Positions 1-10,778 of a stretch of DNA of 64,000 nt are shown one piece after another. The position numbers were made by a program, and so were the translations under genes. Under the pieces are notes generated by a model, which was not told the origin of the DNA, ran no database searches, and was given only the letters and a program-made list of their open reading frames with translations. Every line of letters begins with the position of its first letter. Positions within the stretch are counted from its first letter, which is position 1. The stretch is from Acanthopleura granulata (Eukaryota; Mollusca; Polyplacophora; Chitonida; Chitonidae), in assembly GCA_016165875.1 (NCBI GenBank), contig JABBOT010000003.1, forward strand, positions 21,550,873 through 21,614,872. Reading direction: 5' to 3'.

Positions 1-39
1 TATCCGTGTGTAACTCAAATCGTTTTAACATGTGCTGTT

Positions 40-154
40 GGGGCCTCCGTGGCTCAGTCGCTTAGCGCGCTATCGCAGCGCAATGACCCAAGAGAGTCCC
101 ACCAATGCGGTCGCTGTGAGTTCAATCAAGTAAATAAATAAATTAATTAATTAA
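40..154 (+). mobile_element. tRNA-derived SINE, internally deleted (head plus tail only)
   Basis: The tRNA-like head starts ggggcctccgtggctcag (A-box region) and runs to the B-box-like gtgagttcaatc. It then passes directly into the caatcaagtaaataaata tail found at the 3' end of the full copies. The roughly 110-bp tRNA-unrelated body present in other copies is missing, so this is an internal-deletion derivative or a head-tail recombinant. Confidence 0.75.
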
Positions 155-368
155 TGCATGTACAGTTTTAATATTTGGTGGATACACAGACACAAATCAG
201 CCGATGTGTGGTGTGTTACGGCTCACATTTGTCCACTTTCCCGGTTGCCAAATTGCCACACTTAAAAATAGATATGACGTCCTGTCGGGTGTACAACTCC
301 AGTTGTTTGGCATGCTCAGTAAATTTTAGTTTTTTTGGAATACTTAATGACAGTGCGTGGCTTTTCTT

Positions 369-614
369 ATTAGTACATGGAGGGGGGGGGGCTCTGTGGC
401 ACAGTCGGTTAGAGAGCTAGCGCAGCGCAATGACCCAGAAGCCTCCCATCAATGCGGTCGCTGTGAGTTCAAATCCAGCTCGTGCGTGGGAAGGTCTGCC
501 AGCAACCTGCGGATAATCGTGAGTTTCCTCCCGCCATAATGCTGGTCGCCGTCGTATAAGTGAAATATTCTTGAGTACGGCGTAAAACGCTAATAAAATA
601 AACATTAGTACATG
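369..614 (+). mobile_element. Near full-length tRNA-derived SINE with target-site duplication
   Basis: The element itself is about 380-603. It has a tRNA-like head (gtggcacagtcggttagag, B-box gagttcaaatccagct), a body (ggtctgccagcaacctgcgg ... ccgccataatgctgg) and a 3' end (gtgaaatattcttgagtacg, then aataaaataaac). It is flanked by a perfect 11-bp direct repeat, attagtacatg, at 369-379 and 604-614. A target-site duplication of that length indicates insertion by LINE-dependent target-primed reverse transcription and a fairly young copy. This copy is a good reference for the family in this window. Confidence 0.88.
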
Positions 615-1080
615 TATTTGTCCATATTGCCCCTATAACAAATATGTAAATACACAGGAGTCATGACAGGTCCGGGGTACAATGTTGTTTCGCCTCCAGT
701 TTCACATCTTGACGATGTGTCGCGCCTTACCTTTGTACATTTCTGTGGTTGTCATGGTAACCAGATTACCAATTTTCCTGTTTTCACTTTATATAGATAA
801 TTATATCTTCGTTTTCAAGTACAACTTTTTTACAAGGACTGACTTTTGATGGATACATTTTTTTCATTTCCGCTGTCGCCATGGTAACCTTGTAATTTTA
901 CATTTGTCCACTGCAACGATAGGCATGACTTCCTTTCCAGGCCCAATTGTTTTGAATGTGTGCTTTTCAAGTTTGCTGAATATATAGGTACTTGGATCTC
1001 TGAACTATGTATAAACAGGAATACATTTTTGTTCGTGAGTATACTAGGGTTCACATGAACTATTGTTCACTTAAGCAGGC

Positions 1081-1325
1081 CACCCTGGCCTATAGTGATG
1101 AGCGTTCTAGTGCAGCACAATGACCCAGAACAGTTTTACCCGTGCGATTGCGGTGAGTTTAATTCCAGCTCTGGCTGCCAACAGAATGTCTGCCAGTAAA
1201 CTGCGGATTGTCGTGGGTTTTCCCCGCGTTTCCTACAACGAGAATGTTGACCATTGTCGTGTAAGTGAAATATATATTCTTGAGTACGGCGTAAAACACC
1301 ATTCAAATATATTAATAAATTTTAT
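1081..1325 (+). mobile_element. Degraded copy of the main SINE family
   Basis: The order of blocks matches the copy at 380-603: a diverged head, cagcacaatgacccagaaca, a B-box-like gtttaattccagctctggct, a body with tctgccagtaaactgcgg, and the 3' end cttgagtacggcgtaaaaca followed by an A/T tail. Substitutions are spread throughout, so this is an older insertion. Confidence 0.8.
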
Positions 1326-2798
1326 TCACTTCTATAATGGCTTTGAGCTATGGAAACCTTACTTCCCGGAGTAAACAAGTGGCCTTCACCGGGTACCCGA
1401 CAATCCTCTTCACTTAAAACGAACAAATTCTTTACGCTCATTCACTGTATTATTCTGGCCTAGCAGGGTCGTCATTTAGACAATGGTGAACAAAAATAAG
1501 AGTAATCATACTTTTACAGGAGGTCACATGTAATTTCGAAGACTGATGCGAGTTATTTTTTTTATTTTTATTTTTTTTGTAGAGAATGATCCTTAGCAAT
1601 TTGCACAGTCTTGGATGGTTTGAATTACGGGTGGAAAACACCGTGTGGTTAATCGAAGTGTTGCAATATAATGGAGAGGTATAACCGTATATATACCGTC
1701 ACCGCTGGACAAAAAGAACTCGCAGTACGAAATTGTGTTCATGTCTTTTGTAAAGTGTTTTTATTCCAGATCACAGCGGTTGTAAAAAGGCTCTTATGGG
1801 AACTCTGGTGTTGAAATAACGATGACATATTGAGGACACTTGAAACGTTGTGATGATAAATGACATGTTATACACGGTCATATATGATGGACGATGATTA
1901 AGGCATACGGGTTGAGACATGGGCATTATCACAGCATTATAATGTATACATATACAACCAGACAATAAATATGACCAAACATGCAATCTTCAAATGAACT
2001 TTTAAAATCCAGACAAATCGCATCTGTAAACACCCATCGAATCAGCAGAAACTCGTAATCGTTCATAACTGTGAGATATATTTTAGTTAAGGGATAGGCA
2101 ATATCTAATATATTTTTCTTTTCAAATTTTGGATTTGTAACTGCAACTCTGTTGCCAATGTGTGAATTCAACGAGAGCTGACGTTCAACCGTAAGAGTTA
2201 TATCAACCGCTTCTTTTGTCTACAGTATCATCCACAGTGGTATTCTGACGCTTAAGGGTTAACATTTTACATCCTGAGACAACATATGGAGAACGACTGG
2301 ACAAAGATTAGTACGATCACTTGATCATTAATACAATGATAACACCACTTAAAAATCTACCATTTGCCATACGGACGTACAGTTTATATTCATCACCACA
2401 TCCGGGAATATTTTATACACGCAATAAAAAAAGTCTATACAAATGTACAAAATGTTAGCCTTGACCGTCGCAGAACAGCTTGATAGTTATGTTCTTACGT
2501 GCCTATATATTATCTACACGATAATGTTTTCTTTAAGGGAACGCTATAGACTTTATCGATTGGAAAGGTTGTGATCTGGCGAAATAAACGCTGATCGTTG
2601 GTCTCATCGACGGTATGATGATCAAGGTTCACCGACTAGCGTCTTTTAGTCTTCAGTCGATGGATTATTGTTGTTATACATAGCCCGAGGTCGTCAAATC
2701 TGAACTCCACATAGTATTCTTTCGTGTGTGCTGCTAGACACGCCTTCGGTAACACATGACCCAGTCCATCGTGAATCCATCACATAAAGTTTCCGCCA

Positions 2799-2814
2799 TA
2801 TATATATATATATA
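2799..2814. repeat. (TA)n microsatellite
   Basis: About eight uninterrupted TA dinucleotides. Confidence 0.9.
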
Positions 2815-3802
2815 ACGAATTCTCCAATTAAACCTGTTCTCCAAAATATACTAGAGTAAATAGCTTAGTTCTATGAACCCCATGTTTGTAAACACAATAC
2901 AGTATCATACCAAGTTTATAACTGGATTCAAGGCTTTAAGCAGACAAAAATCCAAGATGACTTGATCAGCGGTTTTAAGTAATAAGCAGAGTCCACTGAA
3001 TGAAATGCCACTTCCAAGCTGATTATAACACCAAATGTTCTTCAGTTAGGGAATTCGTTGCATCAAAATGGTGTCAGGAACGCACGCTGCATGAGGTGGA
3101 AAACTCATGTTATGTAACAGATTTAATTTAACTTGAGTGACTTGAGTGATCGATCTGCACGTGTCAAATGCTCTAAAACATCGATATAAACGAATCGAAA
3201 GTATGCACTAAGCTACCGCTGGATCAGAAAAGGACGTTATTCGGTTTTCAGGACGAGGCGGTAAATTCTAGCTGACAGCGTGTGTTCGAATATGTTACTG
3301 ATCTCGCGGAATAATGCGTGAAAAAAAGCCGATCTTGTCGTTAACTGCGCTGGAAAATGGATGTAGACTAGATTCATGACTAGATGCTTTTACTCTACAA
3401 GCACTCCGATGATACGATGTCAGGCCCCTGTCTTACAGCTCCAGACACATCATTCCAGGAATGCATGGCATCTTTGTCTCGTCGAGGTTTAACGACGTCC
3501 TGGTTGAAATTGCTGCAAGGGAAGGCTTGCATATGGCGCAAGTTGTTAAATAACCATGACATGAACACCAGATAAACCATTATCCGGTTTCTCCAAATAA
3601 GACACACAGAAAGCTGGTGGGAGGACATCTTGTTGCTTTCCAGTCGTGCCAGGGTCTCCGTGACACGAGTAACTCGTGGTTTGTCTGATACAGAGCACTT
3701 GGGATAGAAAACTATGGTTCCCTGAACACACTGCCAAGCGGAAACAAGTCTGTTTCTGGATCCATTAAATGAAAATCCAACACAACCATGACATACAACG
3801 AA

Positions 3803-6800
3803 TCAGATGATTCCAAACCGCTCCAAGTGTTTTCTTATGATGATTCTCCGACAGCCGTCCAAAACTCGCTCGATGTTATTAGTGTCAATTGCGCATGTGT
3901 AGTAGTACTCACAGGAGTGATGTGAGTGCCATTTTTTGTCCGTATGCTCCAATCCTGGACGTAAAACTAACTCACCTGTCACAATTTTCTGTAAAATACA
4001 ACAAAGCACACAAATGACACCGTTGCGCTGAAATAACAGCTAAATCTGAGATACACTTTCAAAGACACTGATTCATTTATGTATTTAATTTCTTGTTCAG
4101 GCTGTGCTCAAGAATATTTCACTTGTACCACGGCGGCCATATTATGGTGGGAGAATCCCGGACAGAGCCTGGGAAGGGGGGGGAGATCCAAGACCATCCG
4201 CAGGTTGCTGGCAGACTTTCCTACGTACGACGGGAGAGGAAGCCAACATGAACTAGGCTTGAACTCATAGCGATCGCGTTGGCGAGAGGCTCCTGATACA
4301 TCACGACGATAAATTACCAAACTTTTAATACAGTGAGAATACAACAAGCAAGACTTCTACCAACAAGAATGCTTGAAGAAAACGTCTCTAAATCTACTAG
4401 ATCTTTGTGTTTGTGTGTTGCAAAACGAGGATTTAATTTTATTTATTGAATTTAAGGCTCAATACACAACAATATTACACTCTGCAGTTTAATTTAAACA
4501 AACGAGGTCATGCTTATTGCCTGGAAAATACCACACTCCTTTGGTGAGTCCCTGACATGCCATTCTGGAACTCCTCAGCGGGACTCGAGCTCATAACCCA
4601 ATTGAACTAGGGCTGATTGACTTCGAAAAGACCGAAGCTAACCGTACCGAAATGAGCCAGAAATCAGTATCATGTCAATTAGCTTGTGAAACAAGATCCC
4701 CGTGTACATATAGTAACGGTTACTCCAGAACTAATTTCATGAAGCACGAGTGCTACGAAACCCACCATAAACAAATGTTTGATGTAGACAGCCGTTTTAA
4801 TGACCTCATCATCCACATCTGTCCTTGATGAGGCTCGAGACTTCTTACGGCCCCTCCCGCCGGGAAATGACTCGAGGAAAGCCGCCCTCTCGGTAGCTGG
4901 AAACACATCAAAACATAGAAGTATTGTAACACATAGAAATTACCATACTCAGCGTTTAATGGGTGAGCTGACCATTGCCAAAGGCCGAGAGATGTAGGCC
5001 TTGAATGACTTCATTAACGAGAAGGTATCGTGGCCTTGACTAATTACCGGGGATATGAAAGTTAGAGGTGAACAGAACAAGAAAGCCGATGTAGATGTAA
5101 AATATATACTCACTCATCCAAACTAATGAAATGCTGATGGGAGAAAATGTTTAATGTGCATATTACAGTGTCTTTTAAAATAGATCTTATATTGTACACG
5201 GTACCAACAATTTTACTTACCTGACGGGACGTAACTGTCAAAGTCCGGGAAGATATTCGGATATTTCTCGGCCAGTCTCTTGATGGAATGGCCTAACATG
5301 ACTTTTTCTGCCAAAATATCGATCTTGTTGATGAAAAGGATGATGGAAATGTATCTTAGAAATCTGAAGAGATAGAAACACAGCTGACATTATAATACTA
5401 ATAACAGTTCCAAGGAGATCCCATACACAGCTTGGCTGGCTTAATTACTTGCCCTGGCTTGTCAGTTACACAGATTAGCCAGATGTGTAAAGGGAAGGAT
5501 TATTTTGCGCCCATGATACGGCTGTGGTAAACAGTCTGAGAGCTAGACATCGACATGAGACGTATTTCTCTATTCATAATAATATCAATTCATTGTAATT
5601 CAGGCTATACTCTTTTCTTGGTCCGTATGTAGCTCGCAGTCATGGCAAGATATATACTAGTCAAGACAGTGTATATTACCTGCGCATTTTATATGAATGG
5701 GGAACTCTTCCCACCGAAAGTTATTCCGGGCTTACCTGTGTAATAGTCTTCCCTTCACTCCGGCTGTTTTCATGACGTTTTGTGGTCAAACTTGTAACGC
5801 ATTACTCTTGCATTGCAAGCGATCAATCGTTAATTTAGCTTTGGCCCAATTGGCCATTGCGCCTGAAAAGGTGTGATACCCCGTGGACTCATGACTCAAG
5901 AACTCACCTATTTCTCCACACTTGTTCAAATATTTCCAAAGCTTCAATAAGTCTGTTTTTACTGGAATCTTCTCGAAGAGTTTGGTCAAAGCTGCTGGCA
6001 TCAGCCAGTACCAAAATGGAGGCGGCGCTGTCAAAAACTTGGATCCATTTTTTTCGCTCGCCCCTCTGTCCACCCACGTCATACACACTGAAACATTACG
6101 GTGATTATACGACATTTGTAATTGGGTAAACTGATTAATTTTATTTCACGCCATAAACTAACGAATAGATCAATTAACCGAATGCTTGATAAGCCATGTC
6201 GTTTGTGTGTTATAACTTCAAGGATTTGGCAAAGTTCATAGATAATGTTAAAGTGAAAGGCAGCTCATGTTTTAAGTTAAGTTCGCCAAAAGGGTTGGAC
6301 AATATTGTGTAAAGTATTTTTTCCAACAGCTACTACGACAGCGGAAACTGACATCTGACAGTGCTCCGTCGCCTAGCATAAAACGCACCAATTCTGTGTG
6401 AGCTGTGACGTAATTGTTCCAAGAGCGAAATACTATTGTCCCCTGAGACGATAATAAGCTGCTAGGGTTGTGTTTATATCTTAAGTATTGATGCCAATTT
6501 TTAACATAAAATGATCAAGAAACTTACTCCTGCCACAACACAATGAACTGTAAATACTTTGCAGTGCTGTTTACCTTTGTAATTAAAACACATAACATTA
6601 AAACAGTGTGCCACCCCTACGCAATTACACTGACAGACAGCTCAGAACATTTAAGTCACAGCTTATAAACAGCCGATATCTCCTAACTGTCTGATTGGTT
6701 AATCCCTCATAAAAGCATAAAGGCATGTGCGCCTTCAAACCCCCAGTCCACAGCACGATACTCCACATTTCAAACAAAGATAATTCAGCAACAAATTTAT

Positions 6801-9800
6801 ACAATTTCAAGCAGGTTTTTACATTCTTTTACTTTAATAAAAAAAAGCCGGGGAAATAAATAAGGTTCAAAGACACTAGTAATGATTGTTGTAATAAGGA
6901 CATAATTCGCCTTGCTTGTATAACGTGTCTGTAGGTCAAGGTTGCACAGTCGAACAAGTTTGCCTTGAAACAATGATGAACCCCTTGTAGAGGTGTACGG
7001 AATAGTGTATAAGAGAAGTATCTGTCTGCAGAAGATTCTGGGCCATGCCATGGGCATGATCTAGCCTAATAAATTGATAGCGCAATCAGTGGGTATCATG
7101 TGCCCACATAAACACGTTACCTAAAGCTGACTTTCTCTCCACCATCGGGAACATCAAAGTCAATGTGACGTATTGAGGTTGTTATCACCCGACATCGCAA
7201 AATATCCTGAAAGTAGAGTATACATTTGCCTTATTACATAGTTCTTCTGCGGATTTCCTTCATTTTGTACGACCTTTGCAGATATGAATACAATAACCTT
7301 TACAGAACATGCTTTAAGGCTATTTCATTTCCATTTGTCTGAATACACTTACCTGGTCCGACGGTATATAATCTTTCAATCGAATCTGCCCCAGTTTATC
7401 CAGGAAACTGAAAATATAATGAAAAGTGTTTTAATATAAAACCAGACGCCATATCCGACACACTGTATTGTATATAATAATGCTTAGGGTTTACTAGACC
7501 TTAAGGCTGAATACAATCAAGATCAATATATGCACACATAACTATTATAATACAAGCTCTCTTCAAGGTGGGCTGCACGTGCTAAGGTCTGCCAGCAACC
7601 TGTGGATTGTCGTGGGTTTCCCCCGGGCTCTGCCCGATTTCCTCCCACCATAATGCTGGCCGCCGTCGTATAAGTGAAATATTCTTGAGTACGGCGTAAA
7701 ATACCAATCAAATAAATAAATAAATAAACCTCTTCAAGGTGTAGCGTAGGTGTATAGCAGTCAGATTAGCAGTAATAACTGTACAATGTGTAAAATACAA
7801 TAAAACATAAAAAAGACAAAAGAAAACAAAGTAAGAAAAAATATTTAAAATCCCTACCACTGTCCTTTGGCAACATATAGTTTGTTTATACACTCTGAAC
7901 TTACTATTTGGCAGAGTCTAGAAGTTGGAACTCGTTTGATCTGGAGTAGCACTCAGCAACCCCGTTGTCCTCCCACAGACTGGTCGTGTGATCAAAGAAC
8001 TCCTAGGAAACAACAGGACATACGTCAGTCGCAAATAAGATATAGCCAATGTCATTGCCCGGAACAAAACATTCAACCCAACCTAATATGTATGTTACGC
8101 CAATCAATATCATCGAGCAATTTTTTTCTTCAAACTGCGATGTGTAGCCGACATGGAAACATTTCTATAAATGGTGGGTAATTTTGTGGGTTTTTTTATG
8201 TTTTTATTTCTTTTTCTGATGCAAGAATATGGAATTATGTGATAAGTATAGTATATAATATAATACCTTCATGTAAAACATGCCTTCTTCGTGTAAACTG
8301 TCATCTGTTTCAGTTAACTGTTTCGTTATTGGTGTCTTCTCTGAGTGAAGATTTGCGCCCCTTGGCTCAAAATGGCTTGTGTTTGCGGTAGACACACTTT
8401 CTCGTCCCGAACAATCACAGAAACAAACTGAAGCTGGTGACGAGGTCTTACCTCAGTACTCTCAATACCAGGCGTGTCCGCTTCTCTCACGATAAACTCT
8501 GCACTAGACTGCTTGGAATTTTCATCTAGAGGTATCGACAGTTCTTGCATGGCCAGTAACATCGCCTGCGTAGACAAAACACAACTTGTCTGATACTTAC
8601 AATTCCAATGAATATAATTGTTTCCTGTTAAGACACTTTAACAGTACAATAAGGCATGCAACTTGTAGATAAAAGCAATGTCGAGGACGTGCAATTCCAT
8701 TATTGGCATTGGTGTTGAATCAAAATTGACGTACCACAATTGATTCTTTGACATTTCTCCGTATGTCCGTCACATAGGCCAATCTTTCTCTGTAAATACA
8801 GAAAAATGATTTTAAGTAAAACAGTCAAAACTTAAAATCCGAATTGACACGTAAGTGAGAAAGTCGGCGTTTAATGTGTATGTATTTATTTATTTATCTC
8901 ATTGGTGTTTTACGCCGTAGTCAAGAGTAGTTCATCACTCGCAGGTTGCTGGCGGACCTTGCCAGCGTGAGCTGGACTTGAACTCACAACAATTAGAATG
9001 GTGAGAGACATCTGGGTCATTACGCTGCTTTAGCGTGCTAATCCCCTCGCCCTTTAATGACAATCAGAGGCATAGTAAACAAGATAGACAGTCGCTAAAA
9101 CCTTGTTCCACATGAGTTAAGAGTGAGAACAAATAGCTTACTCTTCTTGAAATCCGTTGATGTGTATGATCCTCATTTGTTTGGTGATTGTACTTTTTCC
9201 AGACTCTCCGGTACCTAAAAGACAGAACGGTTTACCTATACTTTGATATACGGTTTATTTCAGTGGTTTTCTTATAATTCATTTGCTAACCAAAGTACTA
9301 AGTATCAACACTGATAACGGGTATAGACGATTCCATTTCAACATCACTTATGTTATGCTTCAAAATTAGGACAAATTCATTTAATACATGTCATAATTTA
9401 GATCCAGTTTTATATCCTCACACTGACTAGAAGGACAACGGTATATCTGTTAATGCATGGTTCTTGCGTTTTATTATAACAGGAATGGAAAGGAATAACA
9501 GCGAGGAATCAAGCATGGAGAGGTTATTTGTTGTCATTTCTCTGATTCATGGTATTTGATTATAAGGCAAAAAAATCTGCGTCATATAGGCCTCGGTACT
9601 GTTATTGGATTGAACACATATGAATTGTCTTTTACTGCACTTTTGCCTGCTGGTTTTGATTGTGGTGAAGCAGACAACACAACCTGGTAATCAATCTGTT
9701 CAGCACGTACATGGCGGCCGAACCTGGGAGCTCATTAAATTATTTAGTAACGAGCTTTATCGATATTTCAGTTAGGGGCCAAAAATACTCCAGTGAATTC

Positions 9801-10778
9801 AGGAGAATAGATTGAACAAATTAAATTCATTGATAATACTTTGTTTCTCTAATTTGGATTGACACTCGCCGTATGGCAAGGGCAAACTGTTGCGGCCATC
9901 GTTTTATAATAGGCAAAGCTGTTTCTCGCTATCAATGCACAGGCAGTTTTTACATGGATGACAAGCAATAGTCTCGCACAGTTCAACAGCCCAATTTTAG
10001 CTCTCTGTAATTAGGGAACCAAGACAGAAGCTTTGTCTCGCGATCTCCGTAAACATTTCACTGTACAAATGTAAACGTCATGATGTGAGAGGGAAGCCAT
10101 GCGGCAGTCTAGATGCGTAAAGCCTGCTTGCAGAAGATTTAGCAAGACGGGCGTGTGAATATCCTTAGCTTATAGGCCGCTCATAAGTCACTGGTCCCCT
10201 CTCATGACCTGTTCCCATATGTACTTTTTTGTAGCATTTATTGCCGTTTTGAAAAAAACATATGTTAAAATAAAATTGTATCTTATTTCCAACAAACAGC
10301 TGCCGTTAGTATTAATGTAAAGTAAACTTCAGATCAGTGGTTTACTTTGTCCTATTTTAATAATCTAAACTGTCTCCTAGTTCAAACTCATAAAGAAAAT
10401 TATTATAATAATAATAACAATAATTGTCGCTTTAGTATCTGCATGTGATGTTGGGAAAATGGTCATCAGAAACAAACAATCAGTTAAGTGTGGCCTTGTG
10501 CCGAGGCCCAGTGGCTTGGGTTATCCTACAGGAATCCGTTAACCTTACCCAGTAATAGGATCTTCATCCGCTTCATCTCTTGTCTGTGATATTCCTTCAG
10601 TATTTTGGTCAGCTCTTTATCGCGCATGCGCGCCATTTTTTCCTCCTCTGGACTGTCGTAGAGACCGGGAGGGTTGTAGCACGTCCCGACGCACCTGGAC
10701 ATTGTCTCGTACATTTGGTCAGATTGCCCCCGGGGGTCAGAAATATGTCTCAAAATATCCAAAAACTCCAGGTAGGCC
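3803..10778 (-). CDS. Divergent Gs-like heterotrimeric G-protein alpha subunit, 11 coding exons
   Basis: Encodes a membrane-associated GTPase that relays signals from G-protein-coupled receptors. Exons, 5' to 3' on the minus strand: 10778-10549, 9214-9142, 8789-8735, 8565-8452, 8002-7905, 7407-7353, 7206-7121, 6087-5908, 5363-5221, 4896-4766 and 3988-3803, ending TGA. All junctions are GT..AG and keep phase. Taking the ATG at 10702 gives 424 aa. All guanine-nucleotide motifs are present: P-loop GTGESGKS (52-59), switch I with catalytic Arg189 and Thr192 (LRCRVITT), DVGGQ with Gln219, NKID (284-287) and TCAIDT (394-399). The best family match I can judge by eye is Gs: [17 protein letters not shown], the [10 protein letters not shown] region and a C-terminus [10 protein letters not shown] resembling the Gs HLRQYELL. 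Unusual points are a long basic insertion before the final helix (about 320-365), no Met-Gly myristoylation start (MSRCVGTC, cysteines instead), and NKID rather than NKKD/NKQD. The frame stays open upstream to an acceptor at 10778, so the true start could lie further 5'. Introns hold SINEs. Confidence 0.93.
4079..4296 (-). mobile_element. SINE copy in the last intron of the G-alpha gene
   Basis: Reverse-oriented main-family SINE: the tail and ctcaagaatatttcacttgt come first, then catattatggtgggag, ccgcaggttgctggcagact and the B-box complement tgaactcatagcg. The head is partly lost. It lies between coding exons 10 and 11 of the G-alpha gene, in the same orientation as that gene. Confidence 0.82.
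7566..7729 (+). mobile_element. 5'-truncated SINE in a G-alpha intron
   Basis: Body and 3' end of the main SINE: aaggtctgccagcaacctgt, tttcctcccaccataatgct, aagtgaaatattcttgagta and a (aaat)n tail. The tRNA head is missing. It sits in the intron between exons 5 and 6, antisense to the gene. Confidence 0.88.
8879..9052 (-). mobile_element. SINE with shortened body in a G-alpha intron
   Basis: Reverse-oriented main-family copy: (attt)n tail, ggtgttttacgccgta, caggttgctggcggacct, B-box complement cttgaactcacaac and the head region gggtcattacgctgc. The segment between the 3' end and the body (the Ala-Thr-rich cataatgctgg block) is deleted. It lies in the intron between exons 2 and 3, sense to the gene. 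Confidence 0.85.

Larger units (their letters stand above)
1..3802. other. Intergenic region 3' of the G-alpha gene
   Basis: No coding exon is supported here. The stretch contains three copies of the main SINE family in its first 1.3 kb and a short TA microsatellite at 2799-2814; the rest is AT-rich unique-looking sequence. Open frames of 60-80 codons occur on both strands, but none has recognisable protein character or consistent splice sites. The right-hand few hundred bases should hold the 3' untranslated region of the minus-strand G-alpha gene; I could not pick out a clear polyadenylation signal. Confidence 0.6.

Noticed and set aside
388..480. tRNA gene in the sequence ctctgtggcacagtcggtta to gagttcaaatccag
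   Set aside because: The A- and B-boxes are there but the acceptor and anticodon stems are not, and the segment continues into the SINE body with a target-site duplication.
5786..6129. Open frames of 90-109 codons on both strands over 5.79-6.13 kb
   Set aside because: They are other-frame shadows of the G-alpha exon at 5908-6087, which is in the frame that carries DVGGQ and RKKWIQ.
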